Shown in pieces: positions 1 through 11,305 of a stretch of DNA of 64,000 nucleotides. The DNA is from Isoperla grammatica (taxonomy: Eukaryota > Arthropoda > Insecta > Plecoptera > Perlodidae), in contig OX246740.1 in NCBI GenBank assembly GCA_945910005.1, forward strand, positions 49,029,353-49,093,352, read 5' to 3'. Each line of letters begins with the position of its first letter. Position 1 is the first letter of the stretch. The position numbers were made by a program, and so were the translations under genes. The notes below the pieces were generated by a model. It was not told the DNA's origin, searched no databases, and worked only from the letters and a program-made list of their open reading frames with translations.

Positions 1-189
1 AGATGATAGTTAGATGTCTTTCCTGCCTTTTGAAAACAAACCTAAAAAAGGAAATGTGCTTTTAATATCGCAGATGTTAAATAATTTACCGAATCCTCTA
101 ATATAAACTTTAAAAGCTGTTATTCCGCATTGAATTAATTAATTACTTAATTAATACATAAACAAATACTTGATATATGTGTGGGTTTT

Positions 190-300
190 GCATGCGATGT
201 GAAGTTACTAACATCCGTCACGGAGCTCTGAGCCTCCACGTGGGTTCGAGGAATATGTGTCGGATGTGATAGAGCGCCTATCACACTTTCCAGGAAAGCT
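190..300 (+). repeat. tRNA-like SINE fragment with adjacent hairpin
   Basis: A B-box-like stretch (GTGGGTTCGAGGA, about 229-241) follows a short region that could be a decayed anticodon arm. Downstream, TGTGATAG (265-272) and CTATCACA (278-285) form a perfect 8-bp hairpin with a 5-base loop. No full cloverleaf can be folded, so this is not a functional tRNA gene. A SINE remnant is the likeliest reading. Confidence 0.3.
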
Positions 301-2140
301 GAACGTTGGTGTTCTTTAAAAGCATGTCGAACAATTTATAATTTTCCAAGTCTGACCAATCACAGGAGAGTATTGCAATTACGGGCGTCTAGTACTAAGA
401 ATATAAATGGCAGAGGTCTCTACTTCGAACGGGCCGCCTCAAACGGGAACCCTCTATCATTAGAGGGGCGGAGGGGGTGAGGGGGGTTGATCAAAGAGGA
501 CGGTTTACCCTTTGAGTGGTCAGTGAGATAATCTTGAGCCAAAACTTTCTATAAACTCTTTAGAAAAAGTCTTTTAAAATAAATGAAAAGTAAGAAGTTG
601 ATCGCAGGTCTTTTTATTTAGGTACTTTCCTCTGAATGCAATATGGCTCATGGAGACTATAATATTGTGCGATGTACGGGGATTTGTTTTTACCACTCTC
701 CCTAAAACTTTCTTTCATGACCCTTGGGTAGGACGTCATAACTATGTCTTTGATGATAACGTAAAGAAATAAAGTGGAGTATTTATAAGTTTGAGATCTT
801 TTTCATCATGAAACATTGCAAACAAAAATTCCATCGTGTGCTTAATTTAAACGAGATGATTTATGAGATAAACACATTTAATTAAAAAAAGAGTTTGTCT
901 TCGATTTATAAATTAAAGGAAGTAACAATTATGTGCGTGAATTCGCAACTTAAAGAACGTTCAACTTAACGGGTTGAAATCTTCGGTGAGATTTGATTAT
1001 ATTTCCTATGTTATTAAAAAAATTCTCGTTCTAAAAATTAATTGGCTATTATAGTTTGAAGTAATATATAGTATTTGCGTCTATTATCTGGTTAAAATAT
1101 CAGAAATATGCTCACATTTATCTCATTCATGTGGTAAAAACGATCTGAAAATCCACTTTTGAACCTGCGCTCAATAATAATTTGTTAAGGCATCACAGTA
1201 CGCTTTTGATCTTAACGGACTTTCTGCTACCAGTAGAAATTTGTCAAATCTGAAATTTTGGTGTTTGTGAATTGTGAATACATTTTTTGGTGTATGATAA
1301 GTTTAAAACATCGGTGCCTTATCACTACATCTTTAGGAACCATACAAAATTGTAGATGCATATATTCGACAACGACACAAAACACCAAACCCTTAAAATG
1401 ATCGACGGATAAAATTGAGTCGATATTTTCCGCAAATGACTGTACCTCGCCAACGCTGCCAATACAAAGAAGTCTGCCTTTTTATCACGAGAACTGTTTT
1501 AATTCGAAAAATTGCATTATTTATCAAAAAGTGTTCGCCGGCGTCGTCCGGCCCCTCGAGACCAGAGCGAAGAAAAACATGCGTCTCACATCGACGCTTG
1601 TGAGAAAACGATCTCTTAGGAAAAATTCGCACACGTTCAGCCTTGGCCAACGTGACGCGGAAAAAATCTTTTGTCTTAGCTGATAAATTCTGTTTACACC
1701 CTTGAACAGTGTTTCGCTGGGATGGCCGGCTGGCAATCTACAGCTGATAGTTCCCATGGTGTTTGCGGGAAAAGCCAAGCTACTCAAAAAAACCGTCATT
1801 GAAATTAATAGTCTTGCGGAAAATTTGTGGAGAATTTTTAAGATGGTGCAAAAAGTAAAGAGTGTTTTTCTCATTGCGTGTTTTGAGAATTTATCTTTCT
1901 TCTGAATTGTCATCAATATCTTTGTTTGGTTCGTACTGTCGCGGTTGTGTGTATTTAAAATAAATAATAATGATAATGAATGTCACCAATTTAAAAAAAA
2001 TGGCGCATCATTGGCCAGCACACATTGCACAACTAAATAGTCTTGAGTATTATTATTTTTCAAATGATGTTTAGGAAGGAATTCTTTTTTCAGTACAACA
2101 AAGTGTTATACCTCTAAATTTTGTGGTTTGATCTCACACG
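300..2140. other. AT-rich stretch, no supported gene
   Basis: Short open frames occur on both strands (for example around 1393-1916), overlapping each other with no recognisable protein. The block 1500-1780 is richer in G and C than its surroundings. I see no repeat family, splice-bounded exon or promoter that I can support. Confidence 0.5.
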
Positions 2141-2147
2141 TTTCTAA

Positions 2148-2215
2148 TAGGTGGCTCAGAGGTAAAACGTAATTCTCTAATTCGGGAGATCAATGGTTTG
2201 ATGCTGGTCCCCAGC
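2148..2215 (+). repeat. Degenerate tRNA-like fragment
   Basis: An A-box-like GGTGGCTCAGAGGTAAAAC is followed about 35 bases later by GGTTTGATGCTGG, which resembles a decayed B box. The arms do not pair well. It is read as an old SINE head, with low certainty. Confidence 0.2.
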
Positions 2216-2494
2216 AATCTTGTCTCTAGGTTTTCTTCCTTCACAAGACGAATGCTGGGATTGATTCCAATTAAACGCCCTCAGACATTCCTTCCCAACT
2301 ATTCAAACAACCTAGGGGCTCATATGGCCATGCTATACACACACACCCTACAGCAGAAATTACAACGAAAAATTATTATTTTAACTAATGCACATCCCCT
2401 ATTGACGCGTGCATTTTTTTATATTTTACAAAATGATGAACACTCAAAGTTACGGGTTTCTCCTGAATGTGGTCGCATTTTTATAGGATGTAGT

Positions 2495-2560
2495 AGCAAC
2501 GCAACGCAACGTAACGCGCGCGTAAATAATTGAGCGCGTTGAGCCACGCGCGCGTATGTG
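2495..2560. repeat. CpG-rich block with two identical ACGCGCGCGT palindromes
   Basis: Three GCAAC-type repeats lead into the palindrome ACGCGCGCGT at 2514-2523, and the same 10-mer recurs at 2546-2555. The alternating CG tract stands out in an AT-rich setting. It could form Z-DNA or bind a CpG-sensitive factor. No transcript is visible. Confidence 0.6.
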
Positions 2561-3529
2561 TCGTCTCATTGCTTTAGCGCGTAAAGTGAACCGCGCCACC
2601 ATAAGTGAGTGTAATTCTAAAGCACCATGTAAGCTAGACCTGAAATAATCTTGTTACACAAGCTTTCAGGGATGGGCTTTGAGGCAGGCGACATTCGAGA
2701 AATTACGGTTGGGGGTTGCGCGCTGCTTGTGTATATATAACGTGTGTCGAAACTCATAGCAAGGCAAATTTAATTTTGTTTTAAATTCATTAAAATTCTT
2801 TATGTCGGTAAAGTGGAAATTTCGAGATGTAGATGGAAAAATGGGGGAAATTCTCGACGTGTGCTCTACATAACACAACATACTGCTGACTTTTGCCCCC
2901 TAGAAATGTCCCCTTGGTTGTTCGGTGTGTGGAACATTTTAATTAGAATAATAATTGTAAACTGATGCAGTTATTTGATGATTGAAAACGTATTTAAAAA
3001 CGTGTAATTAATAAATATTCTGTTTACTTGATTTCATTAATTATGAAATGAATCCCTAATCATAGTTGTTTGCCTGTTTGAACAAATTAATTGTGAATCG
3101 GAGTTGAAACGTAAAATGACAAATAAATTGTTTTATAATTGGATTGGCAGCATTTTACCTATAGGTTATATTACTACTAACTCGTATTACTCTGTTTTGT
3201 AGTTAACGAAGTTATTTTCATGATTACAGTTGTCAAACAGTACGAGGAAACGCAGGGGGTATATGGTTCTGAATTCTCCATTGGATAACGAACCAATAAA
3301 TAGATTATTTGGCAAAAAGCGATTTGGACCTCATTTCTAATAAATAACGTTCCTAATTTCATTATAACAGTATTCACCAGTAAAACAAAAAAAACTAAAC
3401 AAATTTGCACTAAAAAAAAAAACACTCGTGAATTTTGTACATATTCGACCAAGCACATGTATTAAAATAACACAACTTTGTATAAAATTATAACAATTCT
3501 ACCTCCTACCAGTGGAAAATAATGTTTTA

Positions 3530-3615
3530 AACACGAGCCCGTTTGGTTTAGCATATAATAGGTCCAGGGTAGCTCTGCCTATCGTACGAGGCGAGAGTAA
3601 AAGAACCAACGCTTA
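3530..3615 (+). repeat. SINE-like conserved motif, copy 1
   Basis: The segment GGTCCAGGGTAGCTCTGCC, continuing TATCGTACGAGGCGAGAGTA, matches a block at about 16950-17010 (TCTGCCTGTCGTAAGA). Motifs of the type CTGCCTGTCGTAAGAGGC are, from memory, common in invertebrate SINE bodies. That family link is recollection and was not checked here. Confidence 0.35.
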
Positions 3616-4189
3616 AACGTATCTTATTTAAAACCTTCGTGAAATAACAATAATCCCCATCATGAACAGAACACGAGAAGGAAATTAGTGTGAATGTGAA
3701 CATATAAAAGAAGATGAAAGAAATGCGGACATCACACAAGATAAAGCGAAAACGCGTAATGTATACATGTATGTAACTTAAAAAAAAAAGTCTAGTAATT
3801 AATTCCATGTAATTACTTTTGAAGGTATTTGCATGAAAGAATTCGCGTCTGTGCTTACAAAGACTAAGGGGGGGGGGGGGGGCCGGAGACCCAGTCACTG
3901 AAGCGTTATGATGAACTTGCATATAGAGTGAGATTATCTCATCTGTTGGACGGAGACCAAGGCGCTTGTTAGCTCCTTGACCAAGCCAAGCACACCTCAC
4001 ACACACTCATAATGCTGCTTCTAGAGTTGCAGCACGGGAGATTTATGGTCCAGTACGTCATTGTCATCCTTGTGATTTCAGTTATCTGATTTATTTGATT
4101 TTAATTATATTTAAAAAATATTAATTAATCATAATTTTAATGAATTTGTCATTATTGCTAATCCACTGAGTTAAAACTAAAAGAACACC

Positions 4190-4262
4190 TTTTTAGTGGG
4201 GGACGTTATACCATTAATTTTGTAATGTAACTCGTTGCATGGCCACTCAAAAGTCACTGTTG
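4190..4262 (-). repeat. Shared SINE-core repeat, diverged copy
   Basis: Read on the minus strand it runs CAGTGACTTTTGAGTGGCC, then ATGCAACGAG, an A/T-rich spacer and a C-rich end before GAC. The order matches the core seen at 5224-5290 and 26701-26770 (GTGACTTTG, GCAACGA, AATAAAT, TGTCCCCC). It is the most diverged of the six copies. Confidence 0.4.
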
Positions 4263-5186
4263 CCAATATCATGTATCGTACAGTAAATGTTAGAAGTGAA
4301 CAAATCCAACCCTTACTCGGAATCAAATCTTGGATCTTCTGAATTGTAAGCAGGAAAAAACCCACAAGATAATTGTATTATTCTGACATTGAGTATGTTT
4401 TCAAAACTATTTTGGTGTTAAGAATTACAATCTTGCACCATAACTATGTTTTTGCAATTTGCATCTAATAATTAACGATTATTATTATTACAATGATTGA
4501 AATTATATGTGTTGTTAGTAGAAACACCCTCTTTGCTTGCGACGAGTGTAACTCCCCACCTACCCCCCCCCCCCCACCCCCTGCTTTAAGTAGTTAATCA
4601 GTGGACGGTCGTCGTGCACTCTTACGTAGAATTGCACCTCTCCCTATCCTCCAAGAGAAAAACTTTTTCCATTGGAAATAAAATGTGAGTGATCCTTGAC
4701 TTAAACGCGAAACTTTTAATTGGTAGATTTCTTTTAATCTCCGTCTTGCTAGGTAATTAGCATTAACGCCGTGATGGACAGTGTCGTAAACCTCTAACCC
4801 CCCCCCCTCCTTCTCCCCCCCCCCCTCCCCCCTCCACCCATGTCAAGGTGAGGATGTAGTGCCAAAGTTTGCATTAAGCATCTCGGTCCCTGTAGGACAG
4901 GTCTATGGAGTCATTAAACCGTAGAAAACATCAAAGAATAGAGTTGAGACATTCCAGCTGGATCAATTCGTGTGTCTTCAATAATTAATTGCACAACAGA
5001 ATCATCTATAAATAAGATACCAATTTGCATCGTTTTTTGTATTCTGTTAAAAAAAGAAATGCACTTTTTTAATTAAAATTTTCTAATTATTTTGTTGGAC
5101 TTAGCGTTCTGGAGTGATTCTGGAACACAGAGGTGTGAAAAGTGTTTCGTACTTTAAAATTTGACTTTAATCCGTCTATCAATTGT

Positions 5187-5290
5187 GAACGGTGACTTTG
5201 AGACAAAGATTACTGTAATCTTTGCTTTGGAGCCGTCATAGCAACGATCATATAATAAATTGTATAACTGTCCCCCAATGAAAATCAGTT
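5187..5290 (+). repeat. Shared SINE-core repeat with internal palindrome
   Basis: The core CTTTGGAGCCGTCATAGCAA continues through CGATCATATAATAAATT to TGTCCCCCAATGAAAATCAG. Just before it, AAAGATTAC and GTAATCTTT (5205-5223) form a 9-bp perfect palindrome around a single T, which seems to interrupt the GTGACTTTG motif. The alignment with 26701-26770 covers nearly the whole block. Confidence 0.5.
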
Positions 5291-6480
5291 CTTTTAACTT
5301 CGTTGGTAGGACTATAAATACAATTTTTTTTATTTATTTAACATGTTTGAAAGTGTCTGTCAGAATAGGAGTGTTTGGAGGAAAGAAACTGGAATGATCA
5401 TACTCGTAACGGGATAAGTTGGGACGAATTTATTGTAATAGTATAGTTTTACTCCTGTTGAATAGTCCAAGGGGGATAATGACATCAATACGTTGTTACA
5501 CTGCCTAGTGACGTATGTACCTCTACCAATCTGACTGCCTAGGGTGGACGAAGAAAAAACAGCTGTTCGATCGAACTTTGAGCTGTTATCCGTTTAGAAG
5601 AAGAATCGCTCTGAATCTATTACTTTGTCCAGACTAAAAGTACAGAGAACTTGAGAAGGAACGTTGTTGGTCTCGTGGAATTGCTTACCTCGTATTTTCC
5701 GTGGATTGTCATGCATTGAACGAGGTATGCATGCTAAGATAATTCAATTTTATTCTCACATATAAGTACTAGCTAAATACAGCATGATAGAAGAAGCCCA
5801 CATAAACCTGGCCTGAGTGAGGCCAAGTACATTTGTACATCTACGTTATAGATATATAGATATAGCTTCGTATATATGTCGTCGTATGTATATGCCTTGG
5901 TTTGTATTCCGATTGTTGTCCCATTCGCCAGGAAATAACCAATAAAAGTAATTGTATTATCATTACATGTAGAATACCTACATAATTTGCAAACGCCGAA
6001 GACGAAATGTGCCGTACTGCATTCATTTTAGAAAACGATTCAATTTAACTTGTTTTTGTTTAGTTGATCATACCCTATTATAATGCGAAATAAATGTTGA
6101 ATACACGACACAAAACGTAAAATTATATGATTAATATTTTTGACCACAAAACAAGTCCTTCAAATGTTCAACAAAAGCGCATCATACAGTAGCCTGGAGT
6201 GGCCCCACGGTCTCCATTCAAATTACTACCCACACCCCATGTAACCCTACCCCGCACTTCAGCCCGCCTGCATGTGTCATGTATACCCTACAATTTTAAA
6301 ATGGAATTGAAGTCGTCGTTTTTTATCCCCGGGCGTTTCAACGTCTCAAGACAAGATGATGGATTATATCAAATTGGCTTTATCTGCCTTTTAAATTTTT
6401 GTGTGCTTGCATTCTATCGCCGTGTAGGTTCTCTCCATCCACCCACATAAGAAATACTTCTGGTCCAGCCTCCCTTCTCG
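5291..6480. other. No supported gene
   Basis: Ordinary AT-rich sequence. A minus-strand donor-like site (GAG then GTAAGC, near 5691) closes a short open block 5692-5736, but its acceptor is poor. A splice-bounded block on the plus strand near 5634-5722 has stops in all three frames. Confidence 0.4.
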
Positions 6481-6489
6481 CTCACCCTT

Positions 6490-6955
6490 CTCCGAGGACA
6501 CCTGGGGTTCGACTGTGCTGCACTCTATACGCGAGGGGAGGAATAAGCGCGGAACTTTGGTGACTTCGCTCCACATACTGTAGTAACGGTACATTTAACT
6601 TCTCCCCCTCCCCCCCCCTTCCCACTCTCCTCCCCACCCACCCCCTCAAGACACCTGTGGTTCGTGTAATGTCTTTACTCTGTAAGGCGGACACTATAGA
6701 CCCGGAACTTTGTAAGGTTGGGTGTTGAACACGGTTTTATATTCATCTGTAATGCTAAACGTAAAACCCCTCTCAGGAACTTTCTAAGGTTTAACATTAA
6801 TCTGTATAATGTAATGCTATACATAAACCTCTTTAGGTAGATACCTGGAACTTTGTAAGGTTGGGCAGCATTATAAACACCGTTTTATAAATTGATTTGT
6901 AATGCACATACATTAACCCCTCTCAAGATGAATTTTGCAAGGTTGTTTAATAACA
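6490..6955 (+). repeat. Diverged tandem array (GGAACTTTGTAAGGTTGGG units)
   Basis: GGAACTTTGTAAGGTTGGG or a close variant recurs near 6703, 6776, 6848 and 6930, each followed by a run containing TGTAATGC and AACCCCTCTCA. The spacing is roughly 72-82 bases. Upstream, GACACCTGGGGTTCG (about 6498) and GACACCTGTGGTTCG (about 6650) show an older, longer duplication feeding the array. A poly-C run lies at 6605-6620. Confidence 0.7.
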
Positions 6956-7074
6956 TACAAGAAATGGGTGGGGTACTACAAGTGGTTACGTTTCTTTTAT
7001 GCAATTACTCTTTCAATTTAAGTGAGGTGGATGATAAATGATGTTGGTAAAAAAACAATTACAAAAATAAATCC

Positions 7075-7145
7075 ATGCCTTATACGGTATTTGAACCCAC
7101 GTCGTTCTTTGATTCTGAGCGGTTTAAACCATCGCATCGCCTAAT
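7075..7145 (-). repeat. tRNA-like SINE fragment, minus strand
   Basis: The minus strand carries CGACGTGGGTTCAAATACC as a B box, with GCGATGGTTTAAACCGCTC upstream as a possible D/anticodon region. The arms pair poorly, so it is a decayed SINE head and not a tRNA gene. Confidence 0.3.
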
Positions 7146-7805
7146 CCTTACCCCCTATACATACCGTGTACGCATTTTCCAATCAAGACAATGTGTACCT
7201 ATGGTTTAAAAACCTGATATCATTTTTTTTTTTTTTTTAAGAACAAATAAACTTGGATCATCTTTTCGAACCTATCAAAATATTATTTTTCGTTGAAGGA
7301 GTATCAAGAAAAATCACGATGAAAAACAAAATCAGAAATCTTTTTTTTCCCTTATTTTTCATCTTTTTGGTTTGATATTTCATCCTGTTCGCTCTAACTA
7401 CACGAACCAAAAGCTGTGAGTTAAAATCTTGCAATTGTGATGATCCTCCTCCATTTTGATCATCCTCGTCTGTTCGTCAGGAATAATGTAACTTCATCGG
7501 ATTATTGGAGTGTCTATGAATACTCCCTTGAAAGCGTGGTCATGTTTTGTGGTCGGGCTGTCCCGGTGTCTTGAAACTCTTGCATAACATATCGTCGGCA
7601 CAGGAAGATCTTCTAACGCGTGAAGAGATAATCTTCCTGTCAGGTCGACTGCTAAGAAAACGTTTCTGTTTTGTTTCCGGAAGATGTATGCGCACATCCG
7701 GTCTGGTCGCAAGAACGACGTTGGCCTCTCCATCTTGCGGTGAATTAGGGTTCACGTCGGTGACTCCCGCGTTCTGCTCCACCATTCGGAGTTCGGACGT
7801 CTGCT

Positions 7806-7920
7806 CTGGTAGTTGCTATGATAGCCTGGAGAAAAAGAAATGTTTAAATTAAACAATTGTAATTTGTGTGGTGCTTTGGTAGTTCCGGAGTCTGGAGAAA
7901 AAGATATCTTAAATTTAATA
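7806..7920 (+). repeat. Local tandem duplication, about 70-bp period
   Basis: GGTAGTTGC, then CTGGAGAAAAAGAAATGTTTAAATT (7808 onward) is repeated as GGTAGTTCC, then CTGGAGAAAAAGATATCTTAAATT (7878 onward). Two diverged copies with a 70-base offset. Confidence 0.55.
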
Positions 7921-8386
7921 TATGTATTTTTATTTTTTTTTTATTTATTTAAATTTATTTAAACAATGTGTAATATAGATTCTTTAAATACAAATGAATG
8001 ATTGAATTACATCAGTTTATTGAACACAAAGATATGATTATTACAATTCAGTATTTCCGTCGGAATACTGGTGATAATAAGGCATCACAAATGATAATAC
8101 TACCTGTATTGTTAATCATTAAGTATTCATTTCCTTCCTTTGTAAATCAGTTTTATAGAAATAAACAAATGATCCAATGGTGAATATTGAAATAAAAACG
8201 GATCAGTTGAAATATCCCATTAGTATGTACCTTTTGATAGGTAATTGTAAAATATTTTATTCTTTGTCATTTCTATTGGAAGGAATAATGAAATGAAATC
8301 TAGAATTCGTGAATATTTTGTTTTTATTCAACGTAAACTTTCCGTATACAATATTGTAGAATTGTCACTATTTACTCTCTTCGCCA

Positions 8387-8430
8387 CCCGACGTTTCGTA
8401 ACTGTCAGTTACGTTTTCAGTTAGAGATCC
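8387..8430 (-). ncRNA. Possible degenerate hammerhead-ribozyme-like hairpin
   Basis: On the minus strand CTGAAAA is followed by the stem CGTAAC/GTTACG with loop TGACA, and then GAAACGTCGGG. The hammerhead core order is CTGANGA, stem II, GAAA, stem III. Here one core base differs and the stem register costs one base. GAAACGTCGGG-type ends are known from Penelope-like and related retroelements. The plus strand shows the same as a palindrome at 8397-8413. Activity is doubtful. Confidence 0.25.
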
Positions 8431-8754
8431 TTATCGAAAAGAGGGAAATAATGTATGAGGTAACTAGACATGTAGTCTCAACAATAAAAATTATCAGCAA
8501 GTAACGATTTTTATTACATACATACATTGGTACATCCATGATATGTGTAACAAATTTAAAAGGTATGTTTTGAATACAGTGATACTTTGCTTATAAACTC
8601 ATAGATAAGCCTTATCATCAAACACATCGTAGTAGCCATAATACTCTAACCAAGCTTTGCCATTTTTTACTCTTTAATAAACAATGTGCTATTTCGATAA
8701 CCTATTCGATTCTACTCGTACAATTTCGGTAATATCTAATCACACCATCGTAAA

Positions 8755-8840
8755 CAACACGAGACATGCATGTCGACATGTCGTGACATGTCATAACGTG
8801 ATCGGGTTCGATTCCCTCCACGCCCACAAGTCCACTTTTT
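8755..8840 (+). repeat. tRNA-like B box preceded by three GACATG palindromes
   Basis: GACATGCATGTC (8763-8774), GACATGTC (8775-8782) and GACATGTC (8785-8792) are consecutive palindromes. They are followed by GATCGGGTTCGATTCCCTCC, a good B box with a GGG/CCC T-stem. The palindromes occupy the place where a tRNA D and anticodon region would be. Confidence 0.4.
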
Positions 8841-8899
8841 ATAAAGCTTTCCTCGATTTTATGGGCTTGATAAAACACTACCAATGTCACACGGTATAG

Positions 8900-9976
8900 C
8901 CTAAACCACGGAACAAAAAAAAAACATAATAAAAGTCAACATTGTCAAAATCACTGTCATGTTGTTTGGTACACCGGTTTTTGATACTCATTCTACATCC
9001 TTTATTTGTTTATTTTATCCATTTATTCGTGTCCCATGTCAGTGTCACTAATTACGAATTTCGTTTAATAAAAGATAATGTGGTTATGGCCCGATATGAT
9101 TGTACCGTATCCCAATAGCTTGTTATAGTAATGTTATTTGGTGAAATCCAACTTTTTATCAGGTTTTTGTAATTGAATTGGGCTGACATGAACTCAATAA
9201 TTTCGATGGAGCTCGCGGAGGCTGCGGGATATTAGTTGCGGAGTTGAATTCCGCTCTCGTCGGAACGCATCGGATCAAAGTTCCGGTTCATCTTTCAGAA
9301 GTGGATCGAGCGTTCCGGTATTCCCTAATAAGCAGTTAGTGATTTTTTTTCACATTTTTATAAAAATCCAAGCATTTCCATTCTTGATTGGTACAGAGAG
9401 AAAGAACTCATATTCTGCTTCTTCGGAAACTTGGAAACTAGAAGGTGGCCACAACCAGTCAACCACTCCAACTGGCCAACTCAAGTAGTCCAGTTATCTG
9501 TAAGGGGGGGGGGGGGGGGGGGGGTGGTTATGAAGAAATGTAGATCAGTTTTCCATTGAACTAGGTATATTATGTAAATTGGGAAACAAATAGTCGTTTG
9601 CGACTCGTGAATATGTTGAATTCGATTTCAAATCAATCCCCCCCAAAAAAACGCCTTCCGCATACTTTTCAATAATCGAATTTTGTCCTGCATCCATATA
9701 GATACGTGTTGACTTTCTGCGTTAGGAGTGACCGAAATGGGTGGAGGCTTCGTTCTCTTAACCCTTTTACCCCATATTCTAGTTAATTTTATTTGTAAAT
9801 CATTGACACGATGGCTAATTATAGAAAGATAGTGCGTCTTTATGGATTGAAAAAAGTACAGTAGCATTAGCGTTGGAAATTGTACTCTCATTGCAAACCG
9901 ATATCCTGATAAGGCAGCAGAAATTGACACCCACGTCAAAGCTACACAGACAGTCCGCAGAATTGTCACGACACAA
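8900..9976. other. No supported gene; poly-G tract
   Basis: AT-rich sequence with a uniform G run at about 9505-9523. A GC-richer patch at 9210-9320 contains the small hairpin GCGGA/TCCGC. The 119-codon open frame on the minus strand at 9628-9987 runs into the end of the adjacent MITE and resembles no protein I know. Confidence 0.4.
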
Positions 9977-9980
9977 TTAA

Positions 9981-10305
9981 GGCTCATTCACGATAAAAAG
10001 TAGTAAACTTTAACTTTAACTTAGACGCTAGGTCTTCATAAACTCCTTTAATAACGTTTCGTCAAATAAATTCTGAGCATGTTTCGGCTCCATTTTCGGT
10101 TAAGTTAGCCTAGGCCTTGCGGCTGACGCTGATTGGTTCTTTCTTACTGTTAAGTTTATTTTAATTTTAAAGTTTTATCGTTCCAAACATAACCGTAGCC
10201 CAAAACTAAGTTTAAGTTTTGGTCATGAACAATCGTGTGATCTTCCATAAGCCAAATCTTACTTTAAGTTGTAAGTTATCGTTTAAGTTTAATCGTGAAT
10301 GGGTC
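9981..10305. mobile_element. MITE with GGCTCATTCACGAT terminal inverted repeats, TTAA-flanked
   Basis: The left end GGCTCATTCACGATAAAA and the right end TTTAATCGTGAATGGGTC are inverted copies with one or two mismatches over the first 17 bases. Inside both ends lie A/T-rich stretches with ACTTTAACTTTAAC and GTTTAAGTTT. TTAA lies immediately left (9977-9980) and TTTA immediately right (10306-10309). A TTAA target duplication is typical of piggyBac-class elements. At 325 bp with no transposase it is non-autonomous. Confidence 0.75.
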
Positions 10306-10359
10306 TTTACTCATGTTCTTGTAAATAAAATAATCGTAGCAGTTATATATGTAACGTGA

Positions 10360-10620
10360 CGTGACGTGAGCACATTGCCCACCCTCGACGCCCCGCCACG
10401 CCACTAGTGCGCGCCTAGCGGGGAATGTTTGCACTAGAGCGCAAGACACGCAACATTGCCGTTTGGCGCCAATTCATCATCTTCTTCCCACACACAAAAC
10501 AATGAACCCCTTAATCTTGTCTTAAGTGTTGGTGTTCTGTCTCTTGAAGAATTACCGTCGGTTCGTGTGTGTGTGTGCGTGTGCGTGTGGGCTTGGCTGG
10601 GGTAGAGCGGCTACTACTGA
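10360..10620. promoter_or_regulatory. GC-rich block with ACGTG repeats and an E2F-like palindrome
   Basis: ACGTGACGTGACGTGAG (10354-10370) holds three overlapping half-CRE/E-box-like motifs. TTGGCGCCAA (10463-10472) is a palindrome of the E2F type. The block is CpG-rich compared with its neighbours, ends in a short GTGT repeat, and could be a promoter. No TATA box, open frame or splice site anchors it to a gene. Confidence 0.25.
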
Positions 10621-10824
10621 CCGCACTCGCCACTCCACATCACACTTATACCAAACATACCACAGACCGCACTCATTATTTTTTTAAACGAAGGGGAAAC
10701 GAAGAGTTGTGATAAATGATGGGCAATTAACGTGGTTTTGAAGTTGAATGAATGTTGTTAATATGTCGATGATATTCTTTTACGCTGACTTATAGGTATA
10801 CTTTTTACTATTCGGATATGGACA

Positions 10825-11305
10825 CACATAAATAAATAAATAAATAAATAAACAAACAAACAAACAAACACAAGACTGTGTCTTAGTTGGGCTTTTCTTA
10901 CTCATAACACATTATCCTTGTTCTGTGTACATGTAATTGTATATTGTGTAAGATGTAAGAAAATAAAATTTGAATTGAAAAAAAAAAAAAAAAAATTGAA
11001 AAAACTAACAAATAAATGAAAAATAAATAAAACAATAAGTAAGTAAGCAAGTAAATAAGTAAGTAAGTAAGCAAGCAAGTAAATAAGTTAGTAAGTAAGT
11101 AAGTAAGTCAGTCAGTCAGTCAGTCAGTCAGTCAGTCAGTCAGTCAGTCAGTAAATATGTAAGTAAGTAAGTAATTGAATACATAAATAAATAAATAAAT
11201 AGGTGAGAGAGTGAATGAATGAGTGAGTGAGTGAGGGAGGGAGGGAGGGAGGGAGGGAGGGAGGGAGTGAATGAGTGAGTGAATGGATAAATAAATAACT
11301 CAATT
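10825..11305 (+). repeat. Compound tetranucleotide microsatellite
   Basis: AATA and AAAC repeats at 10828-10872 are followed by a poly-A run near 10978-10995. From about 11034 the array passes through GTAA/GCAA units, a pure GTCA block (about 11106-11150), GTAA again, AATA, GTGA and a GGGA block (about 11231-11268). The units differ from each other by single bases, as expected from replication slippage with point mutation. Confidence 0.95.

Noticed and set aside
3548..4006. Minus-strand open frame of 152 codons
   Set aside because: It begins at GTG and includes a proline run encoded by the poly-G tract at 3870-3883 plus part of a SINE-like motif. No protein family is visible.
5634..5722. Plus-strand exon-like block between TTTGTCCAG and GAG/GTATGC
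   Set aside because: All three frames contain a stop, so it is not a coding internal exon; a leader exon cannot be excluded but has no support.
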